From: Pseudomonas asiatica
GTDB lineage: Bacteria; Pseudomonadota; Gammaproteobacteria; Pseudomonadales; Pseudomonadaceae
Assembly: GCF_009932335.1 (NCBI RefSeq)
Contig: NZ_BLJF01000001.1
Location: 1,922,001-1,986,000 of the forward strand
Length of the DNA: 64,000 bases
Direction: 5' to 3'
The notes below the pieces were generated by a model, which had not been told where the DNA came from, made no database searches, and saw only the letters and a list, made by a program, of their open reading frames with translations. The position numbers and the translations under genes are program-made. This document shows positions 24,803-34,418 of the stretch, in pieces; the first letter of the stretch is position 1, and each line of letters opens with the position of its first letter.

Positions 24803-26878
24803 ATGGACCAAATTGCACGCCTTCTCAGCCCTGCCAGCGTTGCCGTCATCGGCGCATCGGGTGATGCTCGAAAAACCTCCGGCCGTCCCATCGCATTTCT
24901 TCGCAAGCACGGCTTCGAGGGCCGGCTGTACCCGGTGAACCCGCGGTACGAGGAAATTGATGGATTGCGCTGTTACCCCTCCGTGGATGCTTTGCCGGAA
25001 GTACCGGATGTCGCGATCATTCTGCTTGGTCCAGAGCGGGCCAACCAGGCTGTTGCCGATCTCGCTGCGCGCGGCTGCCCAGCAGCGATCTTACTGGCAG
25101 GTGGTTATGGTGAGACCGGCACAACCGGGGCTCAACGGCAAGAAGAGCTCAAGGCGGCACGAGGCTCGATGAGAATCCTTGGTCCTAATACTATCGGGCT
25201 GGTTAACCTCACGGAGCGCGTGACCCTCTCTGCAAGTGGTGCATTGGACATGGACCAGCTGCTCCCCGGCCGCGTCGCAGTGGTTTCTCAGAGCGGAGGT
25301 ATCCTGGGCGCGCTTCTTTCTCGCGGTGTCGCTGCTGGAATTGGCTTCTCGAAGCTCATTTCTACCAGTAACGAAGTGGATCTCGACGTTGCAGACTTCG
25401 TCGACTACCTCGCTGATGACCCAACCACATCGGTCATTGCGCTGTACATCGAAGGACTGCGCGACAGCGAAAAATTCACTCGAGCAGCTCGCAAGGCCCG
25501 CAGTGCTGGTAAGCCAGTTGTGGTTTACAAGGTAGGACGGTCCGAGGCAGGTGCTCATGCGGCCAATTCGCACACGGGCGCGCTGGCTGGCTCTGACGAC
25601 CTGTACTCCGCTTACTTCAAGCAGCTTGGCGTGATCCGCGCCGAAACCTTCGCGGATTTGCTCGATATCCCCTTCGCGTTGGCAAGCGGAAGATCAATGA
25701 ATGGCCGTCGAGTGGCGATCCTGACCTCGACCGGTGGAGCTGGCACACTGATCGCTGACAACCTGGGCATGAGCGGTTTCGAAACACCTGCGCCTGGGCC
25801 GGAAACTGCCGAGAAGCTGCGTAACTTGGACATCGGTGACCAAGCGGTGCTCGACCGTAATCCCATCGATTTGACCCTGGCAGGCTTGCAGCCAGAGTTG
25901 ATGCGCAGCGCCATCGGCATTCTGCTCGACAGCGATGACTATGATGCTGTGGTCACCGTAGTTGGCTCATCGGGTGTCGCTCAACCTCATTTGATGGCGG
26001 ACGCTATCCGCGACAGCCTAGCTAGTTCGGATAAGCCGGTCTTGGCCTACATCAGTCCCCACGCCCCCGCAGCAGCTCAGCGTATCAACGGCTCGGGTGG
26101 TGTTGCGTTCAACGCCCCTGAGAGCTGCGCCAGCGCGCTCAAGGCTTTGGTCATGAGCGGTCAGGGGAGCTCGGCAAGTGCGGCCGATATAGCCCCGTCA
26201 GCAGCTAGGGTGGAAGAACTGCCAAGTGGTCCGCTTGATGAAGAGCGTAGCAAGCGCTTGTACGCGGGCTTTGGCATCACGGTCACTCGCGAACTGGTGG
26301 TGAAAAGCGGGCAGGAGGCAGCGCAGGCTGCGAGCGAACTTGGCGGGCATGTAGCCTTGAAAGTGCTCTCGGAACTGATCCCGCACAAAAGTGAAGTGGG
26401 TGGAGTAGCGTTGCATCTTTCTTCGGACACCATCGGGGATCGTTTGGAGCGCATGCGCGATGAAGTCGGCGGGCATGTCGGCTTCACCCCGGAGTCGTTC
26501 CTGGTCCAGGAGATGGTCACTGGTGGGCAGGAACTGATCCTCGGCTTCCATCGGGACCCTCAGCTCGGCCCAGCGCTGCTGCTCGGAATGGGAGGCGTCA
26601 CTGCGGAGCTTTTCCAGGATACGACCTTGCGTCTTCTGCCTGTGAGTGAAGAGCAAGCCCGGGAAATGCTGTGTGAACTGAAAACCTACCCGCTATTGGA
26701 TGGCTTCCGCGGCATGCCAAAGGCAGATGTCGACGCCGCAGCAAAATGCATCGTGGCGTTTTCGCAAATGGCCATGCAGCTCGGCGACCGATTGGTCGAG
26801 GCGGAAATCAACCCGCTCCTTGTTCGTCCTGCGGGTAGCGGGGTCATCGCTCTAGATGGCTTGACGATCATCGCGTGA
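24803..26878 (+). CDS. ADP-forming-type acyl-CoA synthetase (alpha-beta fusion)
   Basis: A 691-residue fusion. Residues 1-125 form a CoA-binding domain (SVAVIGASGDARKTSGRPI), 145-440 the succinyl-CoA-ligase-like domains with the probable phosphohistidine H257 (NSHTGALAGSDDLYSAYF), and 475-690 an ATP-grasp domain (VALKVLSELIPHKSEVGGVA, FLVQEMVTGGQELILGFHRD). Such enzymes convert a carboxylic acid, ATP and CoA to acyl-CoA, ADP and Pi. It is the only obvious activating enzyme for module A. The acid cannot be deduced from sequence alone. A terminator hairpin follows. Confidence 0.85.
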   Translation: MDQIARLLSPASVAVIGASGDARKTSGRPIAFLRKHGFEGRLYPVNPRYEEIDGLRCYPSVDALPEVPDVAIILLGPERANQAVADLAARGCPAAILLAGGYGETGTTGAQRQEELKAARGSMRILGPNTIGLVNLTERVTLSASGALDMDQLLPGRVAVVSQSGGILGALLSRGVAAGIGFSKLISTSNEVDLDVADFVDYLADDPTTSVIALYIEGLRDSEKFTRAARKARSAGKPVVVYKVGRSEAGAHAANSHTGALAGSDDLYSAYFKQLGVIRAETFADLLDIPFALASGRSMNGRRVAILTSTGGAGTLIADNLGMSGFETPAPGPETAEKLRNLDIGDQAVLDRNPIDLTLAGLQPELMRSAIGILLDSDDYDAVVTVVGSSGVAQPHLMADAIRDSLASSDKPVLAYISPHAPAAAQRINGSGGVAFNAPESCASALKALVMSGQGSSASAADIAPSAARVEELPSGPLDEERSKRLYAGFGITVTRELVVKSGQEAAQAASELGGHVALKVLSELIPHKSEVGGVALHLSSDTIGDRLERMRDEVGGHVGFTPESFLVQEMVTGGQELILGFHRDPQLGPALLLGMGGVTAELFQDTTLRLLPVSEEQAREMLCELKTYPLLDGFRGMPKADVDAAAKCIVAFSQMAMQLGDRLVEAEINPLLVRPAGSGVIALDGLTIIA

Positions 26879-26885
26879 AAAGAAC

Positions 26886-26915
26886 GGCTGTTCCATTCTG
26901 TGGAACAGCCTCTTT
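26886..26915 (+). terminator. Terminator after the acyl-CoA synthetase gene
   Basis: GGCTGTTCCA and TGGAACAGCC form a perfect 10-bp stem with a 5-base loop, followed by TCTTT, 7 bases past the stop codon. It separates the crotonase/synthetase pair from the ABC transporter genes. Confidence 0.75.
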
Positions 26916-27095
26916 GACCTCGTATCTCACGATTGCATAATCAAAGAACGCTTCATTTCTGACTCATAAAAATAAGTAGGTCGCTATGAACAGTCTCTAT
27001 TCCGCCGCTTCACGGCGCAGCGCTCTTTCGACCACTTCAGTTGTGACAGCCAAGATTTTTGAGCTGAACGCCACCTTCGTGCCGGGAGTATCGTC

Positions 27096-27923
27096 ATGAC
27101 CGCCGTGTTGAAAAGTGCCACTTCACCCGAGCCTATCGGCGCAAAAGCCGTCTCACCGACGGTCATTTCGTTCAGAGAGGTTTCGAAGTCATTCACCGTG
27201 AAGGGGGTTGCCAAGCAAGCCTCCCACAGCATCAATGTCGACATCCAACAGGGACAGGTGGTGACCATCATCGGTCCTTCGGGTTGCGGCAAGTCCACTC
27301 TTTTGAACATGGTCGCTGGGCTGTTCTCGCCTACAACAGGTGAAGTGCTCTACCGGGGCCAGGCTGTTCAAGGTATCAACGGCCGTACCGGTTACATGAC
27401 CCAAAGCGACCATTTGCTGCCATGGCGTGATGTGACTGGCAATATCGCCATTCCGCTTGAAATCCAAGGTGTCCCGAAGGCCAAGCGACAGGAGCGGATT
27501 CGCGAGCTTTTGTCCCTTGTGGGTCTTGAGGGGCATGAAAAAGCGTATCCCAGCCAGCTTTCCGGGGGCATGCGCAAACGCGCTGCGCTGGCTCGATTGC
27601 TGGCTTACGATCCAGAAACCTTGCTGATGGACGAACCATTCGCTGCCCTCGATGCACAACTGCGCATGCGTATGCAGACCGAGCTGTTCAAGCTTAGCCG
27701 TCAGCTCAACAAGACCGTGCTGTTCGTCACGCACGACCTGGATGAGGCCGTGGCATTGGGCGATCGCTGCCTGATCTTCTCTGGACGTCCGGGCACTATC
27801 GTTCGCGACGTGAGTATCCCTCTAGGTGATGACCGCAACATTCTCCAGCTACGCAAGGACCCGCGTTACCACGAGTTGTGCGGCGATCTTTGGGAGTTCA
27901 TCACTCCCTCTCATGACGCCTAA
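27096..27923 (+). CDS. ABC transporter ATP-binding protein (SsuB/TauB type)
   Basis: A 275-residue ATPase: Walker A GPSGCGKST at residues 60-68, Q-loop in TGYMTQSDHLLPWRDV, signature LSGGMRKRAALARLL, Walker B ETLLMDEPFAALD, and the H-loop FVTHDLDEAVALGDR. The nitrate/sulfonate/taurine subfamily is indicated by the whole pattern. It lies in an operon with permease and binding-protein genes (gaps of 26 and 36 bases) and with an OprD porin and a FadB-type enzyme, pointing to uptake of the module A substrate. Confidence 0.9.
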   Translation: MTAVLKSATSPEPIGAKAVSPTVISFREVSKSFTVKGVAKQASHSINVDIQQGQVVTIIGPSGCGKSTLLNMVAGLFSPTTGEVLYRGQAVQGINGRTGYMTQSDHLLPWRDVTGNIAIPLEIQGVPKAKRQERIRELLSLVGLEGHEKAYPSQLSGGMRKRAALARLLAYDPETLLMDEPFAALDAQLRMRMQTELFKLSRQLNKTVLFVTHDLDEAVALGDRCLIFSGRPGTIVRDVSIPLGDDRNILQLRKDPRYHELCGDLWEFITPSHDA

Positions 27924-27949
27924 GGTCCTTCTTCCGGAGAATTACGAAC

Positions 27950-28717
27950 ATGAAAATCTTCCTCGGCCGTGTCGCCATTTTTGCTGTGCTCTTTCTGTCC
28001 TGGCAATTCGCTTCAGGCCCGCTGATCGACCCGTTTTTCGTGAGTTCGCCATTGGAAATCGGGAGCCGCTTCATTGACCTGGTTGCCAGTGGCCGTCTGT
28101 TCTCGCATGGTTGGATCACTGTGGTTGAAACCCTCGTAGGCTTCTTCTTCGGCGCTTGTGCAGGTATATCGGTGGGCCTGATCCTCGGTCGCAATGAGCT
28201 TCTGGCTAAATTGCTCGACCCGATTCTTGTCTCGATTTACAGCCTGCCGAAAGTCGCTTTGGCTCCACTCTTCATCATGTGGTTCGGTATCGGCATCGAG
28301 ATGAAAATCATCCTTACCGCCACGATCGTCTTCTTCCTGGTGTTCCTCAACACCTACAGCGGTGTTCGCGCTGTGGAGCGCGAGCAGTTGGAAATTCTGC
28401 GGTTGATGGGTGTCAAAGAGCATCACCTGATTACCAAAGTTGTCCTGCCTTCGGCAATTCAGTGGGTATTTACCGGCCTCAAGATGTCGGTCCCATACGC
28501 GCTGATCGGCGCCATCGTTGGGGAGATCATGGCCGCCAACCGAGGTTTGGGTTACCTGCTGCAGGACGCTGCCGGGCAGTTGGATACCGCAGGCGTGTTC
28601 GCAGCGCTCATTGCAATCATCTCGCTTGCGCTGATCCTCCAAGCCGCAGTACGCAAACTTGAAGCGTCCTTGATGCCTTGGAAAAAAGACCAGGAAGAGC
28701 GTGAACTGTCCGTCTGA
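27950..28717 (+). CDS. ABC transporter permease (SsuC/TauC type)
   Basis: A 255-residue inner-membrane protein with about six helices and the EAA-type loop between helices (EILRLMGVKEHHLITKVVLP) that contacts the ATPase. The single permease probably forms a homodimer, as in SsuABC. AGAATT-rich leader; the nearest ribosome site is CCGGAG. It is flanked by its ATPase and binding-protein genes. Confidence 0.9.
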   Translation: MKIFLGRVAIFAVLFLSWQFASGPLIDPFFVSSPLEIGSRFIDLVASGRLFSHGWITVVETLVGFFFGACAGISVGLILGRNELLAKLLDPILVSIYSLPKVALAPLFIMWFGIGIEMKIILTATIVFFLVFLNTYSGVRAVEREQLEILRLMGVKEHHLITKVVLPSAIQWVFTGLKMSVPYALIGAIVGEIMAANRGLGYLLQDAAGQLDTAGVFAALIAIISLALILQAAVRKLEASLMPWKKDQEERELSV

Positions 28718-28753
28718 TTAAAACCAACACAACAACAACAAGAGGCCCTTACC

Positions 28754-29752
28754 ATGTCTATTAAATGTCTGTTATCCGCGCTGGGGTTGAGCGTTGCCAT
28801 GAGCGCAGCCAGCTTTTATGCGCAGGCTGCCGAAACCGTTAAAGTTGCCTTGGGAACGGATGGGTTTGTTCACATGCCCTTGTTCGTGGCCTTGGACGGC
28901 GGCATGTTCAAAAAGCATGGGCTCGATGTCGAACTGGTGAAATTCAAAGGGGGCGGCGCGGCGGCTTCTGGGTTGGCCAGTCGCTCGGTCGAGTTCTGCT
29001 CGTGTGCCATCCAGAATGCGATCAACGCGAAAGTGAAAGGTGCAGACATTACCCTGCTTGGCCGTTTGGTCGGTCAGTACGCGAGCAACGTGGTCATTCA
29101 TAAGGACGTTGCTGATCGCCTGGGCCTGACGGCAGACTCTACGGTTGAGGAGCGTTTGGCAGCGTTCAAGGGGTTACGCCTGGCAGTGAGCGGCGCTGGC
29201 GGCAGCGCAGATTTCCTGGTGCGCTTCCTGGGTAAAGAAGCGAAGTTGGACGCAGAGAAAGACTTCACGCTTCTGTACCTGAACAACGGTGCCGCGATGT
29301 TGGCCGCATTTGGTCAGAACAAGATCGACGGCTTTGCGCTTTCGTCGCCGGCTTCCGATAGCGCGGTAATCGACCATAAGGGCTACACATTGCTCGACAT
29401 GTCCGAGGGCATGGTGCCGGAGCTTGACGGCTACCCATCGATTGCACTGAGTGCTCGCCGTCAGTGGGCGACCGAAAATCAGGAGACCGTCAAAGCCTTC
29501 CTGGCTGCGCTCAATGACGCCACCCAACTGATCAGCGAACACCCTGAGGAAGCCATGAAGTCTGTCCGCACCCGTTTCGAAGGTGTGAGCGACAAGGTGT
29601 ATGCCGCAGCGTGGGAAAACAATCGCAAATCATTCCCGCAGACGCCTTACCTCACCGACGAGGAAGTGAATCGCGCCATCAAGTTCCTGGGTGAGATCCA
29701 GAACGAGAAAATTCCGGGTAAAGCCGAAGACTATCTGACCCAGGTGCGCTGA
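28754..29752 (+). CDS. ABC transporter substrate-binding protein (NMT1/SsuA-like)
   Basis: A 332-residue periplasmic binding protein with a signal peptide cleaved after about residue 25 (SFYAQA-AETVKVALG). The mature protein has the NMT1/SsuA two-lobe pattern (HMPLFVALDGGMFKKHGLDV, NNGAAMLAAFGQNKIDGFAL). An unusual CSCA stretch follows SVEF. Family ligands range from sulfonates to thiamine precursors and aromatic acids; the neighbouring CoA-dependent enzymes favour an organic acid here. Confidence 0.88.
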   Translation: MSIKCLLSALGLSVAMSAASFYAQAAETVKVALGTDGFVHMPLFVALDGGMFKKHGLDVELVKFKGGGAAASGLASRSVEFCSCAIQNAINAKVKGADITLLGRLVGQYASNVVIHKDVADRLGLTADSTVEERLAAFKGLRLAVSGAGGSADFLVRFLGKEAKLDAEKDFTLLYLNNGAAMLAAFGQNKIDGFALSSPASDSAVIDHKGYTLLDMSEGMVPELDGYPSIALSARRQWATENQETVKAFLAALNDATQLISEHPEEAMKSVRTRFEGVSDKVYAAAWENNRKSFPQTPYLTDEEVNRAIKFLGEIQNEKIPGKAEDYLTQVR

Positions 29753-29832
29753 AGCGGCTTGCGATTTCCTGCCTGATCAGCGCGGTGGCTACGGACAGCC
29801 GCTGCGTGCGATCTCTTTTTTGGTAAGCAGTG

Positions 29833-31086
29833 ATGATTAAAAAAAATATGCCGCTCTGCGCGGTAGGGGTTGGTTTTGCCGTGTATCTGCCGCTTGCGGG
29901 CGCAGAGGGGTTCTTCGAGGACAGCAAGGCTTCTTTGGAGCTGCGCAACTTCTACATGAGCCGCGATTTCCGTGAAGGGTCTGCCCAATCCAAGCGCCAA
30001 GAATGGGCGCAAGGCTTCATTCTGCGCTATGAGTCCGGGTATACGCCCGGTGTCATAGGTTTTGGTTTCGATGCCATCGGCATGCTTGGGGTCAAGCTGG
30101 ATTCAGGTCGAGGTCGTTCTGGCACCGGTTTGCTGCCTGTGCAAGATGATGGTGGTGTCCCGGATAACTACTCCAAAGCCGGCGGGACCCTTAAGGTCAA
30201 GGTTTCCGACAGCGAGTTGCGGGTTGGCACGTTGCTTCCAAAGTGGCCGACCCTGGCTTCCAACAACGGGCGCTTGTTGCCTCAGACATTCGATGGCGCG
30301 CAGATACAGATCAAGGAATGGAAAGCGCTGGAGCTTACCGGGGCCAAGATCCAAAGCACTGTTTATCGCGATCAGTCCGGCTCCGCAGGGCTGGGACTCA
30401 ACAACAAGAACCGTCGATTCAGTGGCCCTCTTGATGGGGGCGACTTCAACTTGATGGGGGTGACGTATCACGCGGGCCAAGCGACGGACCTGTTGGCTCA
30501 GTACGCGGTGCTGGAAGACGTCTACACCCAGCGATTCTTCGGACTGACCGACCGCAGAAAGGGTGCCTGGGGATCGTTCACAAGCGATGTGCGTTTGTTC
30601 GACAGTGATGACCAAGGTCAGGCCCGCGGCGGCCCTATCGACAACCGTGCACTCAGTGTGATGGGGACCTACAAACTTGGTGGTAACTCCTTTGGCCTCG
30701 GCTACCAGAAAATGTCCGGTGACTCCGCATTCCCCTACGTGGATGGCACAGACCCCTATCTGGTCAACTTTGTGCAGATTGGCGACTTCGCCGAGAAGGA
30801 TGAGCGCTCCTGGCAGGCTCGCTACGACTTCGACCTGGCGACCGTGGGCATCCCCGGGTTGACCTTCATGACTCGCTATCTCAAAGGCAGTCAAGCCGAT
30901 GTGCGCGGCGCCGACTCGAGTGCGGACGGCGAGCGTGAGTTGGACGTTGAGTTGCAGTACGTCTTGCAGAGCGGTTCCCTGAAGGGGTTGAGCATGCGCC
31001 TGCGCAGCGCCACTTACCGCGCTGACTTTGCTCGCGATGCCGATGATGTGCGGGTAATTGTCAGCTATCCGCTGTCGCTTCTGTAA
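29833..31086 (+). CDS. OprD-family outer-membrane porin
   Basis: A 417-residue protein with a signal peptide (about residues 1-25, ending LAGA) and the OprD-type start of the mature barrel (GFFEDSKASLELRNFYMSRDF). It carries family motifs such as RQEWAQGFILRYESGYTPG and a C-terminal barrel strand near VIVSYPLSLL. OprD porins import small carboxylates and amino acids. Its place between the ABC transporter and FadB-type genes makes it the outer-membrane step for the same substrate. The GTG one codon upstream is an alternative start. Confidence 0.9.
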   Translation: MIKKNMPLCAVGVGFAVYLPLAGAEGFFEDSKASLELRNFYMSRDFREGSAQSKRQEWAQGFILRYESGYTPGVIGFGFDAIGMLGVKLDSGRGRSGTGLLPVQDDGGVPDNYSKAGGTLKVKVSDSELRVGTLLPKWPTLASNNGRLLPQTFDGAQIQIKEWKALELTGAKIQSTVYRDQSGSAGLGLNNKNRRFSGPLDGGDFNLMGVTYHAGQATDLLAQYAVLEDVYTQRFFGLTDRRKGAWGSFTSDVRLFDSDDQGQARGGPIDNRALSVMGTYKLGGNSFGLGYQKMSGDSAFPYVDGTDPYLVNFVQIGDFAEKDERSWQARYDFDLATVGIPGLTFMTRYLKGSQADVRGADSSADGERELDVELQYVLQSGSLKGLSMRLRSATYRADFARDADDVRVIVSYPLSLL

Positions 31087-31113
31087 TTTATGTCCCTCAT
31101 CAGGAGAGAAACG

Positions 31114-33198
31114 ATGCACTCGCTCGTAGCGCTTCAACGCGAAGGTGATGTCGGCCTGATCATCATCAACAACCCGCCAGTCAATGCCCTGTCGCGTGAG
31201 GTTCGTGAGCAGTTGCTGGCGCGCCTTGAACAGGCGGTAGGTGACGTTGATATTCGGGCAATAGTCATCGTGTGTGAAGGCCGTACCTTCATCGCCGGTG
31301 CCGATATCAAAGAGTTCGATCTGCCGTTGCAGGCTCCGCACCTGCCAGACGTACTGACGGCAATCGAACAGTCGCCCAAGCCAGTCATCGCTGCGATGCA
31401 TGGTTCTGTCTTGGGTGGGGGCCTGGAGCTTGCGCTCGCCTGCCATTACCGTATCGCAGCGCCCGGCACTCAATTCGGGCTGCCTGAAGTCGGGCTGGGC
31501 TTGATCCCTGGTGCTGGCGGAACGCAACGCTTGCCGCGATTGTGTGGGATGCTCCCGGCCGTCGATGTGGTAATGGGCGGGGAGCAGCCAGGTGTTGAGC
31601 AAGCGCTGGAGATGGGGTTGCTGGATCGCTTGAGTCGCTCATCCGTATTCGAGTCTGCTTTGGAGTTCGCCCAGGAGATTATTGGGCAGCCGATACCGCG
31701 CTGCTGCAATCGGACCGTATCTGCATTTGATCCAGCAGTTTTCCAGCGAAGGGCTCAGGCGATTCTTCATAAGCTTGTGGGGCAGGAGGCTCCACCTCTC
31801 GCGCTCCAAGCACTGCAGGCAGCTTGGCAGGTTCCCTTTTACGAGGGCATGGCGCTGGAGCGAGATATTTTTATTTCCCGGCGTGAAAGTGCTCAGGCAC
31901 GCGCCTTACGGCATGTCTTCTTTGCCGAGCGTGATCTTGCCTCTCGCCGCCGCACATTAGCTAGACAAGCCCCAGTTCGTGCCGTTGATTCGGTCGCGGT
32001 GATCGGAGCGGGCACGATGGGGAGCGGTATCGCGTTGTGCTTGGCTAACGCGGGTATCGCGACAGTGCTGATCGATACTCAGCCTGCGGCGCTTGATCGC
32101 GGACGAGCGGCTGTCGAGCGCTACTATGTCAGCGCGCTTGAGAAAGGCCGCCTCTCCTCAGAAAAGGCGGCTGAGCATGCTGGGCATATTCGGTACGAAG
32201 GAAGTCTTGAGGCGATCGCAGGTGCAGATTTGATCATCGAGGCAGTGTTTGAAGACTTGGCCGTCAAGCAAGACGTCTTCCGAACGCTGGATCGTTTTGC
32301 CAAGCCCGGGGCGATCCTGGCAACCAATACCTCTTACCTCGATGTCGATGCGATTGCCAGTGTTACCGATCGCCCAGGAGACGTCATCGGTATGCATTTT
32401 TTCAGCCCCGCTCACGTCATGAAGCTGCTCGAGGTTGTGAAAACCGCTCACCTGCACCCCGATGTGCTGGCAACCGTGCTCCAACTGGGTGGGCGCTTGG
32501 GCAAGACCGCGGTTGCGGTAGGGCACTGCTATGGGTTTGTAGGGAATCGGTTGTTGGCCGTCCGCGAGCGCGAAGCGACATTCTTGCTTGAGGAAGGCGC
32601 GTCACCAGAGGATGTCGACCGAGTGCTACGTGGCTTCGGCTTCCCGATCGGCCCCTTTGAACTGCGTGATCTGGCTGGCGTTGATATCGCGTGGTTCAAC
32701 AGGAAAGGCCGGGGGGAACACCTCGGTCAGGCTGAGCGTCGATGCAACCTGATTGAGCAGCTACACGAGGCCGGCCGTCTCGGCCAGAAGTCTGGGGCGG
32801 GGTACTACCGGTATGAAGAGGGCCAGCGCAAGGGTTCTCCTGATCCATTCGTTGCGAAGATGCTTGTTGAACACAGGCACGCAAGAGGCCTGGAGCCGCG
32901 GGTAATCTCGGACGATGAGATCTTGCAGCGGTGTTTATTCGTAATGATCAATGAAGCCGCTCACATGTTGGAGCAAGGCATTGTCGACAGCCCTAATGAC
33001 ATTGATCTCATCTGGATCCACGGATATGGCTTCCCACGTTACCGCGGTGGGCTTCTCTACTATGCAGATCAGATCGGGCTGACTCAGATCGGCGAAGCCC
33101 TAGAGCAGTGGGCTCTCAAGCATCCTGACCGGCAATTGAATGTCTGCGCTTTGCTTCAATCCAGAGCAAAGGAGCGTGTTTCACTTAGCCAAAGTTAA
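31114..33198 (+). CDS. FadB-type fusion: enoyl-CoA hydratase + 3-hydroxyacyl-CoA dehydrogenase
   Basis: A 694-residue protein. Residues 1-190 are a crotonase with both hydratase glutamates present (GGGLELALACHYR and [18 protein letters not shown]). From about residue 295 there is an NAD-binding domain (AVIGAGTMGSGIALCLANAG), then the dehydrogenase core with MHFFSPAHVMKLLEVV and a duplicated C-terminal domain. It can hydrate an enoyl-CoA and oxidise the product. The ATG at 31114 follows AGGAGAGAAACG; an earlier in-frame ATG at 31090 lacks this. It belongs to the ABC/porin operon. Confidence 0.9.
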   Translation: MHSLVALQREGDVGLIIINNPPVNALSREVREQLLARLEQAVGDVDIRAIVIVCEGRTFIAGADIKEFDLPLQAPHLPDVLTAIEQSPKPVIAAMHGSVLGGGLELALACHYRIAAPGTQFGLPEVGLGLIPGAGGTQRLPRLCGMLPAVDVVMGGEQPGVEQALEMGLLDRLSRSSVFESALEFAQEIIGQPIPRCCNRTVSAFDPAVFQRRAQAILHKLVGQEAPPLALQALQAAWQVPFYEGMALERDIFISRRESAQARALRHVFFAERDLASRRRTLARQAPVRAVDSVAVIGAGTMGSGIALCLANAGIATVLIDTQPAALDRGRAAVERYYVSALEKGRLSSEKAAEHAGHIRYEGSLEAIAGADLIIEAVFEDLAVKQDVFRTLDRFAKPGAILATNTSYLDVDAIASVTDRPGDVIGMHFFSPAHVMKLLEVVKTAHLHPDVLATVLQLGGRLGKTAVAVGHCYGFVGNRLLAVREREATFLLEEGASPEDVDRVLRGFGFPIGPFELRDLAGVDIAWFNRKGRGEHLGQAERRCNLIEQLHEAGRLGQKSGAGYYRYEEGQRKGSPDPFVAKMLVEHRHARGLEPRVISDDEILQRCLFVMINEAAHMLEQGIVDSPNDIDLIWIHGYGFPRYRGGLLYYADQIGLTQIGEALEQWALKHPDRQLNVCALLQSRAKERVSLSQS

Positions 33199-33208
33199 TG
33201 CTGCGGAT

Positions 33209-34318
33209 TTACTTTGGGTCGGCCGATGACCACGACTTCGGCTGACCCTTTTTTTCTGCGGCATCTGAGGGCGCGTTTCGCAAAACCTGGCGCGCCATCA
33301 CCACGCTGACCAATACTACGGAAAACAGTCTCAGCGTTTGGCTGGCGAGCACGAAGCCGGTGTCTGCGTGCGTCTCGACAGCTAGGATCGCCATGGCGTC
33401 CAGGCCGCCTGGGCTTGTGGCTAAGTACATCGAAAGAAAATCAATACCCATCAGCTTTGCAAGGAACCAGGCAGAGCCGGCACACAGTAAAATCAGGGCA
33501 GAAGAGCTCAAAACCATTGCAGGCATTTGCCGCCAGACGTACGCGACGGTTCGTCGGTCAAATCTGAGTCCGATGTAGCATCCGATCAAACCGTAGCCCA
33601 GGCTGAAGATCCAACTGGGAAGATCAATCGTTATGGCGCCAGACAGCTGTAACGCGCCTCCAAGCAGTAGTGGCACCAGCAGTGCGCCTGCCGGCAGACG
33701 CGTACCTGCTGCAACACCGACCAAGATGACCCCGAGACTCAAAACTAGATCCAACAGGTTTCCGGTCTGGCCCATATTGGCGGCTCCTGAGGAAGGCGTT
33801 TGCGCACCTAGCACGTGGCTCACCAGTGCTCCTACAACTATCACGCAAACCACCCTGACGTACTGCATGGTCGCAACCACACGTGCATCAGCTCCATAAT
33901 CTTCCGACATTGCCACCATCGCCGATGCTGCACCGGGTGCTGTTCCCCAAGCTGCAGTTGCTTTAGATAGGCCACTGAATCGGATAGCTCCCAGGCTTAC
34001 CAGTGCGCTCATGGCCAGTGTCAGGGCTGTGATACCCAACATCTGATACCAGGATTGTGCGAGCGTCTGGATGACTGGCCAAGTCATCGAGTGAGCCACC
34101 AACACACCCACGCAACCTTGGCCGAAGCGAAACGCATGACGATGAACACGGATTGTCACGCCCAAAAGACCACAAGCAATGCCCGCGAGCATGGGCCCGA
34201 GGAACAGACCTGCAGGGATATGCAGGAAGTGAAAAAACTGCCCCGCAGCGCCGGCTGCGAGTACCACGCATAGCCACTGCAGCAGGGCGGGCTTCGAGAG
34301 TGAAGAGGGGGTTGGCAC
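33209..34318 (-). CDS. AbrB-family membrane protein (PF05145 type)
   Basis: A 369-residue protein with about ten hydrophobic helices in two similar halves, each with the family glycine/proline pattern (HIPAGLFLGPMLAGIACGLL and LAKLMGIDFLSMYLATSPGG). Members are annotated as AbrB regulators or ammonia-monooxygenase-like proteins, but the sequence is a transporter-like membrane protein. It ends 10 bases from the convergent FadB-type gene and is divergent from a LysR gene, suggesting it is controlled by that LysR. Confidence 0.82.
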   Translation of the reverse strand: MPTPSSLSKPALLQWLCVVLAAGAAGQFFHFLHIPAGLFLGPMLAGIACGLLGVTIRVHRHAFRFGQGCVGVLVAHSMTWPVIQTLAQSWYQMLGITALTLAMSALVSLGAIRFSGLSKATAAWGTAPGAASAMVAMSEDYGADARVVATMQYVRVVCVIVVGALVSHVLGAQTPSSGAANMGQTGNLLDLVLSLGVILVGVAAGTRLPAGALLVPLLLGGALQLSGAITIDLPSWIFSLGYGLIGCYIGLRFDRRTVAYVWRQMPAMVLSSSALILLCAGSAWFLAKLMGIDFLSMYLATSPGGLDAMAILAVETHADTGFVLASQTLRLFSVVLVSVVMARQVLRNAPSDAAEKKGQPKSWSSADPK

Positions 34319-34326
34319 TGGAGAAT

Positions 34327-34358
34327 CCTCGGATGCTGGGCCAGATGATTATCCGAGG
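34327..34358. promoter_or_regulatory. Inverted repeat in AbrB-like / LysR divergent promoter
   Basis: CCTCGGAT and ATCCGAGG form a perfect inverted repeat with a 16-base spacer, located 9 bases before the AbrB-like start (34318) and 60 bases before the LysR start (34419). A plausible LysR or autoregulatory site; inferred from position and symmetry. Confidence 0.45.
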
Positions 34359-34418
34359 GGCTAATGGGCGTGGTCCATTTGCTGTTTTTGATGAACCGAT
34401 TACCGAGAGTTATGAATC

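Noticed and set aside
30103..31602. A 499-residue minus-strand open frame across the porin and FadB-type genes
   Set aside because: It crosses two genes of the opposite strand with clear motifs and has no ribosome site.
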